DNA of 64,000 bases from JAGDMJ01 sp963809695 (GCA_963809695.1 CAWEKI010000009.1:124001-188000), one strand, 5' to 3'; positions 51,447 to 60,822 are shown, numbered from the stretch's first letter. The notes: a model not told the origin generated them from the sequence alone. Program-made: numbers and translations.

Positions 51447-54341
51447 CTATTGCACGGGTCCAAGGTAACGGTCCAGCCAGTCGAGCACTTCTCTGATCAG
51501 CTGGATCCTCGGCACGAAATGGCCGGTTTCATAGACGACATGCCTTTTCTGTGCGGCCGGCGTTCCGAGCATCTCATAGAGCGGAATCTGGGAAGTTTCG
51601 AGTGGGAAGAATGTGTCGTAACGGCCATTAAGCATGAGCACAGGGATCCTGACTCGTGAGGCATAGTTGAACGGGTCTACTTCCGGCAGCGCTCTCTGGA
51701 ATTTGAGGCCGGCGACATAGTGCACACTGGCCTTGAACCGCTTTTCCACCGCAACAAACAAGATACCGAGACGTCCTCCCCAACTCAACCCGTAGTACGC
51801 CAGCTTTTCTTTATCGATGTCTGGCCGTGTCTCCAAGTAATCAATCGATCGCTCAAGATCCTTCGCAATCTGGATGATCCAGTCTTTGTAGGCGTTGGTC
51901 ATAAATGGCACATCGGTGGTAATTCCAGAATTGCGCTCGTACGTTCCTTTATAAATAGGATAAAGCACTGCGCGGCCGCTCTTGATCACAAAGTCGATGA
52001 CGCCGGTCTGCAGCTGCGTGCTTGATCGGTCAAGGATCGCGTTTGAGCCAGGGAAAAAGACAACGGTCTGATAGGGGACCTTGCCCACCCGTGGCAGAAA
52101 CAGAAATGCAGTAACCCGTTCGTTCCCATATGCCGCATTGAATCCTATCTTCTGTTTGACCCAATCCTCCGTCGTGTCGGAGGATTCGATGCTGCTTTTG
52201 AGATCCGTCCTGTCATACGAGAAAAGCGGAAGGAAGAACTTGAACACGTTGTCCGGCACCGGCTTTTCTTTCAGAAAATCGCGGACAGGCCTTGCAATGG
52301 ATCTCATCGCGAGATGAAGGTTCGTATCAGCCTCCCGGTATCTGACGCACCGAAACCCATTGGAGACAGAACGGTCGAAAGGGAGCTGTGTGTACGCACT
52401 GGTGAACATATATGTCTCGTCGTTCCATCCCCCGCCCAGAATGAACCGCTCTTCGCCATCGGCATTCCAGCACCATTCCCGGACATTTCCTGCCATATCA
52501 AGGGTTCCAAATGCTCCCAATCCCTGGTTTTTCCCGACGGCGTCAGGCCCCTTGTTTTTGAAATTGCTTAGCGGGATGACATACGAACACGCGGTGGGCT
52601 GCGCCTCCTCATTCCAGTGGAAAATTGTTGGCAAGCTCTTGCCGGCAAACAACGCATATGCGACGGCTTCGTACCAGCTGACGCCAGCAACCGGAAAATC
52701 TGCCTGCCCCTCCGGGTACGATCCGATCTCCCAGGTTGACGGACCCGGCCGGCCCGTCTTGTCCTTGAATTCCCTCATCGCCTCTTCCCAAGTCAATGAT
52801 TTTCCATTCTTCACGAAGGGCTGCTTCCAGTAGTCCTGGTTCTGGTATCCACCAGCCTCGAGAAACTTCTTGTACTCCTTGTTCGAGACTTCGTACCTGT
52901 CGATGAGATAGTCACCGAGGTCGATGGGGTCGATGTGCTCAAGTCCGGAAAGTTCCAGTGCGTTCTTACCGCCAGACACGTGTACCATGCCATTCGGAAG
53001 GGACCCGACTTTATCTAGCTTGAAGGTGATTGAGCTGATCCAGCGTGCCATTGTAGCGGCATAGAGTTCAGTGTATCCTTCTTTCTCGAATTTCAACCGG
53101 AGAAAACTGATCGGGAGTCGCACGCTATCCACGGGAGATGTCCCGAGCAACGTCCAACCCTGATCCGGAGAGTCGTAGTCCTTGATGTAGATCTTGGCTC
53201 CAGCGGGTTCGGACCGAATAGAGGCATACCGGGAAAACCTCGGCCAGGTCTTGAGAAGGAGGGGATCATCAGTTGCATATGGCTCGATCTGACTCGCGAG
53301 TGTGAATGCTTCAAAGTACCTATCCTCGTCGGTGAGCCGCGCAACCTCGGTGACACCTGCCCCGCGGGCCCAGGAAATCTTGCCGCTACGGTCAAGAAAC
53401 CAATATGTGCCATACACCAGGCCGATAAGCAGGAGGAGCACAACCAGAGCGACTCCTGGCTTCTTTATTGACAGGACTCCTCTGCCGGAAGCGGGGTGAA
53501 TGAACGGACCGGCAAGCTCATTCTTGATCGCACCGAGAGCCTGAGCGAGGTCTCCCATCGAGCTGTAGCGGGCAGATGGCTCCTTCTGGAGACATTGCGA
53601 GACGACCGCATCGATTGAAGGGGGGATAGCGGGCAAAAGAGTACGGATCGATAACGGTTCCTCATTGATAATGGAGTACATTATCGCTGATTCGTGTTCC
53701 CCACGGAAGGGGAGCGCGCCGGTTAGCATCTCGAACAACATCACGCCCAGGGACCAGATATCGGTCCGGGCATCTACGGAGCCGCCTCTGGCCTGCTCAG
53801 GCGACATGTACCCGACCGTGCCAAGAGTGCTGCCATTCCTGGTCAGCATAGTGCGTCCGCCCAGTTTGGCAATCCCGAAATCCACGATCTTTGCCACTCC
53901 GTCAGGTGTGACCATGACGTTGGCGGATTTGATGTCGCGGTGAATGATCCCTTGTTCATGGGCCCTCGTGAGTCCCCGGGCAACCTGGAAGGTGATGTCG
54001 ACAGCCTGGTCGGGTTTCAGCGGACCACCTTCGAGCTTTTTCTTTAACGTCTCTCCTTCGAGGTATTCCATGACCATAAACAGCTGTCCATCGGTGGTAT
54101 TGTCGAAGTCATGGATCACGCAGATGTTGGTATGCTGCAGGCCGGAAGCGGCCTTTGCTTCGTGCATGAAACGCTCTTTGGACTCGGTGTCACTCGTAAG
54201 GTGGGTAGGAAGGAATTTCAAGGCTACCGGGCGATCGAGATGAATGTCGTGAGCCATGTAGACCACGCCCATGCCACCTTCGCCGAGCTTTTCGAGGATC
54301 TTATAGTGGGAGATGGTTTTGCCGATCATGGGAAGCTCCAC
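51447..54341 (-). CDS. Second Ser/Thr kinase - PEGA-like - FGE-like - alpha/beta hydrolase fusion
   Basis: The 964-residue paralogue of the gene at 4364 has the same domain order. The kinase (residues 10-272) carries GEGGMG, VALKFLPT, HRDIKSANVMV and DFGIAKL. A transmembrane helix (PGVALVVLLLLIGLVYGTYWF) lies near 300-320, followed by a PEGA-like region (IRSEPAGAKIYIKDYDSPD...LGTSPVDSVRLP). The FGE-like domain (about 450-690) shows FPVAGVSWYEAVAYALFAGK, DMAGNVREWCWN and a GGGWNDETY turn without catalytic cysteines. The C-terminal hydrolase has GLSWGG, Asp in GRYDTFFP and His in YETGHFVP. M1 is ATG of an MELPMIGKT start; MIG five codons in is the start conserved among the kinases. Both copies are followed by a hairpin element. 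Confidence 0.9.
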   Translation of the reverse strand: MELPMIGKTISHYKILEKLGEGGMGVVYMAHDIHLDRPVALKFLPTHLTSDTESKERFMHEAKAASGLQHTNICVIHDFDNTTDGQLFMVMEYLEGETLKKKLEGGPLKPDQAVDITFQVARGLTRAHEQGIIHRDIKSANVMVTPDGVAKIVDFGIAKLGGRTMLTRNGSTLGTVGYMSPEQARGGSVDARTDIWSLGVMLFEMLTGALPFRGEHESAIMYSIINEEPLSIRTLLPAIPPSIDAVVSQCLQKEPSARYSSMGDLAQALGAIKNELAGPFIHPASGRGVLSIKKPGVALVVLLLLIGLVYGTYWFLDRSGKISWARGAGVTEVARLTDEDRYFEAFTLASQIEPYATDDPLLLKTWPRFSRYASIRSEPAGAKIYIKDYDSPDQGWTLLGTSPVDSVRLPISFLRLKFEKEGYTELYAATMARWISSITFKLDKVGSLPNGMVHVSGGKNALELSGLEHIDPIDLGDYLIDRYEVSNKEYKKFLEAGGYQNQDYWKQPFVKNGKSLTWEEAMREFKDKTGRPGPSTWEIGSYPEGQADFPVAGVSWYEAVAYALFAGKSLPTIFHWNEEAQPTACSYVIPLSNFKNKGPDAVGKNQGLGAFGTLDMAGNVREWCWNADGEERFILGGGWNDETYMFTSAYTQLPFDRSVSNGFRCVRYREADTNLHLAMRSIARPVRDFLKEKPVPDNVFKFFLPLFSYDRTDLKSSIESSDTTEDWVKQKIGFNAAYGNERVTAFLFLPRVGKVPYQTVVFFPGSNAILDRSSTQLQTGVIDFVIKSGRAVLYPIYKGTYERNSGITTDVPFMTNAYKDWIIQIAKDLERSIDYLETRPDIDKEKLAYYGLSWGGRLGILFVAVEKRFKASVHYVAGLKFQRALPEVDPFNYASRVRIPVLMLNGRYDTFFPLETSQIPLYEMLGTPAAQKRHVVYETGHFVPRIQLIREVLDWLDRYLGPVQ

Positions 54342-54432
54342 GGACGTGTGTCATCCCAGAGGCACGAGGAACTAGTAATGGTATGGCGGAATGATACGGA
54401 AGGGGAAGGCCAGAGTCAAACGGAGGAGAAAC

Positions 54433-54530
54433 CAATTCAGATATCTGAATTCAGATATCTGACTTCTGAATTCGAAGGCCCAACCACAATCGAATAAGTT
54501 GATGGTGGTCACATTTGCCCGGGAAATAAG
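54433..54530 (+). repeat. Hairpin element with internal deletion
   Basis: A doubled TTCAGATATCTGAATTC is followed by CGAAGGCCCAACCACAATC and GATGGTGG, which runs directly into TCACATTTGCC. The right arm end and tail core are missing, as expected for a deletion between the two GATGGTGGT copies of an intact element. Confidence 0.75.
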
Positions 54531-54567
54531 GGAATCAGTACCAACGGTATCCAACCCGCTCTTTCAA

Positions 54568-54596
54568 TTACCGGGAACGCGGCTTATGGGTATAAT
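54568..54596 (+). promoter_or_regulatory. Candidate promoter of the nitric oxide reductase gene
   Basis: TATAAT at 54591-54596 has TTACCG 17 bases upstream. The -10 is perfect but the -35 is weak, as expected for an activator-dependent promoter. Confidence 0.5.
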
Positions 54597-54629
54597 GTTG
54601 CCCTTTCGAAGCCGCAAGGAGTTGTTCTG

Positions 54630-56909
54630 ATGAGAGAGATGATTGTCTCGAAGGCCTGGGCGCAAGTAGCTCTTCTTGTTTTTGCTTTCGGCTTTTTCGT
54701 GCTGGGGTTCCTCGCTTACCGGACGTACGTGGCCGAGCCGCCTATCCCCGCAAAGGTAGTTGACCCATCCGGGATAACGCTTTTCATGGGGGCGGACATC
54801 ACGGCAGGGCAGCAGGCTTTCCTGAGGAACGGGCTGATGGAATTCGGCTCCGTCTACGGACACGGCGCCTACCTGGGTCCTGATTTCACCGCCGATTACT
54901 TGCACCGAGCAGCGCTCATCGAACTTGAAATGCTGGGCGGCCCTTCCTCTGACCGGGCAAAGGCCCTGACCATCGACGACTTCAAGAAAAACAGGTACGA
55001 CTCAGCGAGCGGGACATTGCTCTATTCTGCCGCTCAGGTAAAAGCGTTCGAATTGCTCTACACACACTACCAGCAATTTTTCTCGGATCCGACAACAGAA
55101 CATGGGCTTCGATCAGGAGCGATCACCGACACGAATGAGATCCGCCAGCTCACCGCATATTTCAGTTGGACGGCATGGACAGCCGCTGCATTGCGTCCCG
55201 GGAATAACTACACATACACGAACAACTGGCCTCCGGAGGAGCTTGTAGACAATCGACCGAGTGCCGATGCTTTCATCTGGAGTGTCGTTTCTCTCATTAC
55301 CCTACTGGGTGGAATCGGGCTTCTTCTGACGGCTTTTGGCCGCTGGCAATTCCTGGGCTGGCATGGACGCGACCAGCGGGCATTGAGATTCATCGAGCCC
55401 GGGACTGTGCCGATGACTCCCGCCCAGACAGCGACGGCGTATTTTTTCCTCGTCATGGCGGTCCTCTTTCTGCTCCAAGCACTCCTGGGTGGTTCCATCC
55501 AGCACTATCGCACGGAGATCTCCAATTTCTTGGGATTCAATCTCGCAGAAGTGCTCCCGTACAATCTTGCCCGGGCCTGGCATTTGCAGCTCGCCATCTT
55601 CTGGGTATCAGCGTCCTACCTTGCGGCTGGCATCTTCATCGCGCCGATGATTGCCGGGCGTGAACCGAAAGGACAGCATTGGTTCGCGTACGGGCTTCTC
55701 GGAGGAGTGGCGATCGTCGTCTTCGGCAGCCTGGCAGGAGAGTATGCCGGCATCTTCTCCTGGATAACGACCTGGTGGGTCTGGTTCGGGAACCAGGGGT
55801 TCGAGTATCTCGACCTTGGGCGGTTCTGGCAGGTGCTCCTCTCCATCAGCCTTGTCCTCTGGGTGGTCATGCTCTTTCGGACCCTGCGCGGCAGGCTCAG
55901 GCAGGAACACCACGGGAACATGCCCTGGATGTTTTTCTATGCGGCGTTATCTATCCCGGCCTTCTACGCCGTTGGCCTTCTTGCAAATACTTCCGCGCAT
56001 TTTGCCACGGCGGACTTTTGGCGATTCTGGCTGGTGCATCTCTGGGTGGAGGATTTTCTTGAACTGTTCACCACGGTCATCGTTGCATATATCTTTGTCC
56101 TGCTGGGCGTGGTCGAGGAACGGACTGCTCTCACGCTGATCTATCTAGACTTCATCATCTACTCGGTCGGCGGCGTCATTGGGACTATGCACCATCTGTA
56201 TTTCAGCGGCACACCTGTCGAGCATATGGCTCTTGGTGCAGTCTTCTCGGCCGGGGAAGTGGTTCCGCTGACCTTCCTGACTGTCGAAGCGTGGAGTTTC
56301 CTGCAGCTTGGAGCGGTCCAGAGCACGAAATCAACTAGCCCTTTTCCTCACCGTTGGGCGGTGATGTTTTTAGGAGCGGTTGGATTCTGGAATTTCCTCG
56401 GGGCCGGAGTGTTTGGGTTCCTCATCAATCTTCCCATTGTGTCTTACTATGAGATCGGTACTGCTCTCACGGCCAACCATGCACATACGGCTTTCATGGG
56501 AGTCTACGGGATGCTCGCGATAGGGCTCGGGCTTTTCTGTCTCCGGTATCTCATTCCTGCGGAAAAGTGGTCGGACAAGGCCGCGAAGTTCAGTTTCTGG
56601 TCTTTGAACATCGGTCTTGCGTGGATGTCATTCGGCACACTCTTCCCACTTGGGGTCATACAGCTCTATCATTCAGTCAGCGCCGGTTATTATGAAGCGC
56701 GGTCAATGAAATTCCTGACCTCCGGCGTGAACACCATGATTGAATGGATAAGGTTACCGGGAGACCTGCTCTTCATAATCGGCATCCTCCCCATCCTGTA
56801 TCTCTGCTGGATGGGAGTCCGTTACAGGATAAAAAGCAGATCGCCGGAAGAAGGTGCCGCAGTGCTTTTCACCGAGACCACGCCGACGCGAGGAACGGAG
56901 GGACAATGA
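54630..56909 (+). CDS. norZ: Quinol-dependent nitric oxide reductase (qNor)
   Basis: The 759-residue integral membrane protein reduces two NO to N2O with electrons from quinol. An N-terminal transmembrane helix (VALLVFAFGFFVLGFLAY) leads to a periplasmic domain of about 180 residues of the NorC-like fold (GADITAGQQAFLRNGLMEFGS.YGHGAYLGPDF), as in single-subunit qNor. The catalytic part has twelve or more helices with the metal ligands: His in RAWHLQLAIFWVS (low-spin haem b), HLWVEDFLE (His and Glu of the Fe-B site), GTMHHLYFSG (two more Fe-B His) and NHAHTAFMG (haem b3 side). AAGGAG precedes the ATG. Its TGA overlaps the start of the next gene (ATGA). It serves NO detoxification or denitrification. 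Confidence 0.93.
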   Translation: MREMIVSKAWAQVALLVFAFGFFVLGFLAYRTYVAEPPIPAKVVDPSGITLFMGADITAGQQAFLRNGLMEFGSVYGHGAYLGPDFTADYLHRAALIELEMLGGPSSDRAKALTIDDFKKNRYDSASGTLLYSAAQVKAFELLYTHYQQFFSDPTTEHGLRSGAITDTNEIRQLTAYFSWTAWTAAALRPGNNYTYTNNWPPEELVDNRPSADAFIWSVVSLITLLGGIGLLLTAFGRWQFLGWHGRDQRALRFIEPGTVPMTPAQTATAYFFLVMAVLFLLQALLGGSIQHYRTEISNFLGFNLAEVLPYNLARAWHLQLAIFWVSASYLAAGIFIAPMIAGREPKGQHWFAYGLLGGVAIVVFGSLAGEYAGIFSWITTWWVWFGNQGFEYLDLGRFWQVLLSISLVLWVVMLFRTLRGRLRQEHHGNMPWMFFYAALSIPAFYAVGLLANTSAHFATADFWRFWLVHLWVEDFLELFTTVIVAYIFVLLGVVEERTALTLIYLDFIIYSVGGVIGTMHHLYFSGTPVEHMALGAVFSAGEVVPLTFLTVEAWSFLQLGAVQSTKSTSPFPHRWAVMFLGAVGFWNFLGAGVFGFLINLPIVSYYEIGTALTANHAHTAFMGVYGMLAIGLGLFCLRYLIPAEKWSDKAAKFSFWSLNIGLAWMSFGTLFPLGVIQLYHSVSAGYYEARSMKFLTSGVNTMIEWIRLPGDLLFIIGILPILYLCWMGVRYRIKSRSPEEGAAVLFTETTPTRGTEGQ

Positions 56910-57418
56910 ATGGATTATATTCTCCCGGTCCTGAGGTACTCTTTGCCGCCGGATACTCGCTGTTCCTGCTGATCGTTTCAGTGGCGCTCGAATTGGCGGC
57001 ACGCCGCACACACCGGTACGTGCGCACCTCCAGGCTCGTCGGCTTCCACTATCTTAAACACATTGATGCCTGGGTTTGCTCTCAAGGGAAGCATCTCTGG
57101 CTCCTCGGTCGTGACCAAAACAGAAATGTCGCTACGTACCGGGCAGCTCCCCTTGATTGCAACCGATGCCCGGTCAAAGCGCGTTGCACCACTTCCGACG
57201 ATGGACGTGAGTTGATCTCGTTCGAAACCCGTTGGCCGCATTCTGAGATCGAGCGCTTCCAACGAGGCATCTCTCTCTCCCTGATTGTCCTGGCTCTCGT
57301 TATTGCCGGCCTGGAGCTTTTGCGGCATCATGCAGCAGGTGAAGCAGCCCTCCTCAGCTCTGTCATCGTGCCTGGCCTCGCGCTTGGCTCCCGCATCCTC
57401 AACAAGTTCATTCTGTGA
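56906..57418 (+). CDS. Membrane protein coupled to qNor, with Cys motif
   Basis: The ATG at 56906 overlaps the qNor stop (ATGA), giving 170 residues. A transmembrane helix (VLFAAGYSLFLLIVSVALEL) is followed by a soluble part of about 90 residues and two C-terminal helices. The soluble part contains RAAPLDCNRCPVKARCTTSD, a C-x2-C-x5-C motif resembling the small metal knuckle in some IS1182-type transposases, here inside a membrane protein. Translational coupling suggests a role in qNor assembly, metal supply or NO sensing (inference). I do not recognise a named family. Confidence 0.65.
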   Translation: MNGLYSPGPEVLFAAGYSLFLLIVSVALELAARRTHRYVRTSRLVGFHYLKHIDAWVCSQGKHLWLLGRDQNRNVATYRAAPLDCNRCPVKARCTTSDDGRELISFETRWPHSEIERFQRGISLSLIVLALVIAGLELLRHHAAGEAALLSSVIVPGLALGSRILNKFIL

Positions 57419-57518
57419 ATGCCTCGTCTGGTTCCGGCTTGTTGGCCGTGAGCAACTTCTCTCCGCGGAGACTGGTGGCGCGGTGCAAGATGAGTGCGGC
57501 CAGGCGCCCGATATACTT

Positions 57519-57740
57519 TCAGCTTTTCATCCGCTTGATTGCCAACTCTCGCAGCAAGGCGTCATGCTCTGTCGGATACTCCTCAACGCAAACCACTTGC
57601 CAAGCCCCTTTGCCCTTCGTAGACGGCGTCCACCCATCATTATGCCTCCAGAGACGCCAGGCCACATCGTGGGATGAGCCAATGTAGTACGACCCATCCT
57701 TCTCACTCTGCAAGATGTAAACAAACCAGGACTGCTCCAT
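57519..57740 (-). CDS. Small GIY-YIG nuclease-domain protein
   Basis: The 73-residue product has the GIY-YIG core: FVYILQSEKDGSYYIGSSHD (YVY...YIG), the Arg in WRLWRHNDG, and CVEEYPTEHDALLRELAIKR with the catalytic Glu (RE). Standalone proteins of this class (YhbQ/UvrC-N-like) normally have 80-100 residues; here a TGA follows KRMKS, cutting the last 10-20 residues. It may be slightly truncated. It lies beside hairpin modules. It cuts or binds DNA by family, but the target is not known. Confidence 0.75.
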   Translation of the reverse strand: MEQSWFVYILQSEKDGSYYIGSSHDVAWRLWRHNDGWTPSTKGKGAWQVVCVEEYPTEHDALLRELAIKRMKS

Positions 57741-57899
57741 ATATGTACTACAACGTGCAGGTTCGTTTTACGAGATCTCAAGGAAATTTCCTTGGCACAA
57801 GTGCGTAGAGGACTATAGGGATTGCCGACACAAAAAAGAACGGGGCCGGAACGGGGTGACTCTCGCTGTTAGGGGAATCGGGTGACTCAGAGATAGGTA

Positions 57900-58175
57900 G
57901 ACGAGACTTCCCGATGCCGCCGCTGGTCTAGTCCTTGGGAGCGGCATCGGGACGGCCTCCTGCGTGGCTCGGTGGGCGGTGATCAATTATCCATAGATTA
58001 TGGATGACTGATAATTCGAATGCCCAGCAACCATCCGATAAGTTGATGGTTGCTGGGCCTTCGCGGGCTGAACGGGGGTCCCAACGAACTTTGATGGTGG
58101 TCACATTGCCCTTGAAACAGCAGAGCGGGCACCCTTGATCGCTCGGATGCCCGCCCCAGACACTTCAGGAACTGG
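57900..58175 (+). repeat. Modular hairpin element, complete copy (main stem 58017-58063)
   Basis: It has a perfect CCCGATGCCGC/GCGGCATCGGG stem (57910-57951), GGTGATCAATTATCCATAG with its palindromic partner, and a main stem of ATGCCCAGCAACCATC with GATGGTTGCTGGGC. The tail with the GCGGGCA/TGCCCGC hairpin follows. It sits 3' of the subtilase pseudogene. Confidence 0.88.
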
Positions 58176-58181
58176 AAATCG

Positions 58182-60659
58182 CTACTTGATAACCAGCATC
58201 TTGCGAGTCTGAACGAAGCTCCCGGCGGTGAGCCGATAGAGGTACACGCCGCTTGCAAGTCCGCTGCCATCAAAGCTGACCTCGTACGTTCCGGGCGTCT
58301 TTCGTTCATTGACCAGCACGGACACCTCACGACCGAGAATGTCATACACGCTCAACCGCACCATCGAGGACTTCGGTAGCTCAAACTTGATATTCGTGCT
58401 CGGGTTGAACGGGTTGGGGTAGTTCTGCGAGAGAATGAAGTGGTTCGGGACATCCTGTTGTCCCCCGGGAACTGAGAGTGAAGATATGTTAACCTTCGAC
58501 CATGCATGACCAATTGAGTATTGGTACGACGTATCGGGCGATCTCCACCCGTCATACCACATATGGAGTGTGTCACCAACCAACAGTACGGCTCCCACAC
58601 AAGTGCACTCTGCATCCCAGGTGCCCGCCGTTGGCATAAGCACCGGATTCGATGGGCATCGCGTCCAGTTGGTTCTCCCATCCTTGGAAACTGCGAGTCC
58701 AGTCCAACCACGAAAGCCACTTCGACTGCCAACGTACCACATGTACGAGGAATCGCCAATGCTAACCACGTTGGGTTGGTTAACAAAAGAACCATCCCAT
58801 TGACCTGGGCCACCAACACCCAGGACCGGGTTGTTCACCGTATCCCGTATCCAGTTGATTCCGTCGGAGGATTCCGCATATCCTATCTTCGCCATTGTGA
58901 GGGACAGATTATACCCGTCGTACCACATTTTGTATCCTCCCTGTTGCGAAACCACAAAGCAGCAGTAGGGACCGGCAGCTTCCCAGTCCGCGGTTCCAGG
59001 CCCGAAGACTGGATTGCCCGAATATTTCGTCCAGTGTATCCCGTCCGGCGACGTTGCGTATCCGAGATAACCCGGCTTTGATGGAAGATTATTATTATAA
59101 GATGAATACCACATCTTGTATTGACCGTTCTCCCGCAAGACCTGTGGTGCATCTGTTGTGAAGCTGTCCCATGTACCCGGGTCCGGAGATAAAACAGGAG
59201 ACGGGTACATGGACCAGGTGATGCCGTCGCTTGAAACTGCGCGACCAATACTATATGGACGCCACGTATCGTCAGATGTAGGACCAGGACACGCGTTGAA
59301 CCACATTTCATAGCGTGCCGAATCGGGATTGAACAGGACACACGGAGTGAATGCATTCGCACTCCATGTTCCACGTACCCCGGTAAATACGGGGTTGCGG
59401 GCATCTTTTGTCCATATGTACAACGTGGTCTTGAACATGTGCGCATCGCACTCGCTGCTATTTGCACTCCACTCTAATCTAACCTTCACGTCCTGTTTGA
59501 ACCAATGGGCGCCCACTCGGAAGGCACAGGTAAGGGAATCCTGTTCGCCAGGGTCAAGTCGTGTCGGCCCGTCGATTGGCGCGAGAGGTGCCAGTACGGG
59601 ATCCACCGTGACGTTGAATGAAAGGTTCTCCGCTGCAAGCGGCAGGAGATTTTTCACTTTGACCGAGAGGATCACGGTATCGCCTGCCACAAAGAGTGTC
59701 CTTTCCGATGGTGTGTGAAAGCGTCCCGCAACTACCACGACCCCTGAATGCACCTCTGAGAGGGCGCGCTGGAAGTTCACCCGCCCGTGGCCGAGCGACC
59801 CCGCATAGGTGGGATTCTCAATGTCGATCGGGTCGCTTGTCATACGGATCTGCTCGGCGACCTGATCCGGCGTCCAGTCTGGATGCGCGGCAAAGAGCAG
59901 GCCTGCCAGTCCTGCCACCAGCGGGCTTGAATGCGACGTGCCCTGATCTGTCCCGTAGGAACCGTTGTCCTTGGCCACATGGATCCGCATGCCAGGGGCG
60001 AAGACCGAAACACTCAGGCCGATATTCGTGAAATAAGCAATCTCGTCGGAAGTATCCGTCGTTGCCCCCACCGAAAGGACATGATCATAGGAAGCAAGAT
60101 AGTACGGGCTCTCGTCCAGATTCTGCAGATGATTGTTCCCCGCTGCGGCAACGATAAGTGCGCCCCGCTGTGTCGCCGCCGTAATGACGTCCTGTTCCCA
60201 CTGCGAGAAACCGCCGGCTTGGCGCCAGCTGCAGTTAATGACGCGGGCGCCCATGCGGGAAGCATATTCAATACCCTCGAAGCCTCAGGGAATCGAGTTA
60301 TCAAATTGGGCATCCGCAGCACAGACCGGCATCACCCGGCAGTTCCAGCTCGTGCCGGCCATCCCTCGGCCGTTGTTGGTCACGGCCCCGAATGCGCTGG
60401 CCGTTTCTGTCCCATGATCGGCACTGCCCGGGGTAGTTTGGGACCCCCGAGGGTTGTTCGAATTGTAGGTGAAATTCCAGCCGATCATATCATCCACCTT
60501 CCCGTTGCCGTCCTGGTAAATGCCATCTTCGTCTCCCTCAGGAGGAGGCCCGGGGTCAAAGGGGCCATTGTGATTGATGTCCTCTGCGGGGTTGATCCAG
60601 AGGTTCGCATTCAAATCCTCATGATGCCAGTTCGTCCCGCCATCGACCGTGGCAATCAC
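58182..60659 (-). pseudogene. Subtilisin-like (S8) protease with CTD, truncated and interrupted
   Basis: The frame is continuous except for a TGA at about 60293-60295 (DNSIP-stop-GFEGIEYA). Upstream are ATVDGGTNWHHEDL (Asp region) and DHGTETASAFGA (His); downstream are VINCSWRQAG, AAAGNN and the Ser in GTSHSSPLVAGLAGLL. A CARDB-like domain, a glycosidase/BNR-like propeller (GIHWTKYSGNPVFGPG repeats) and a normal CTD follow. The signal peptide and prodomain are absent: a TAA in frame lies 12 codons before VIATVDGG. Both defects suggest a dead gene. A sequencing error could explain the TGA but not the missing N-terminus. Confidence 0.75.
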
Positions 60660-60822
60660 TGCTGACAGTTTTATTTACGTTTTGATCCCTCTCTCTTCCA
60701 CAACTGGACAAGTTTGCTACGACGAGATCCTGGCAGGATGGTGTTAGGGGGAAAAAGCCCAGAACTCATCCTGGGCCCCACAAAGAAAGAAGCCCCATCC
60801 GAACCGGCATGGGGCTTAGGAC
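60660..60822 (-). terminator. Gene-poor stretch with leader remnant and a terminator
   Basis: AAAAAGCCCAGAACTCATCC (60748-60767) is the upstream part of the promoter-leader cassette without -10 or leader. At 60791-60821, AAGCCCCAT pairs with ATGGGGCTT; on the minus strand it is followed by CTTCTTTCTTT, a plausible terminator for a gene whose end survives at 60840. Confidence 0.55.

Noticed and set aside
56906..57418. Transposase remnant because of the CPVKARC motif
   Set aside because: The rest of the protein has membrane helices on both sides and an ATGA coupling to qNor; no transposase catalytic region is present.
57285..57677. Plus-strand frame overlapping the end of the qNor partner and the GIY-YIG gene
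   Set aside because: The opposite strand encodes a recognisable GIY-YIG core, and the plus frame has no motif.
4110..58175. Hairpin elements as a CRISPR array
   Set aside because: Copies are scattered over 54 kb with unrelated distances, have long internal structure, and no cas gene is present.
4110..58175. Main stems as ordinary rho-independent terminators
   Set aside because: No U tract follows the stem on either strand; the conserved tail and modular left side are not explained by termination alone.
60285..60300. TGA as recoded sense codon or selenocysteine in the subtilase
   Set aside because: TGA ends other genes here normally, no SECIS-like hairpin is evident, and the residue is not a redox site.
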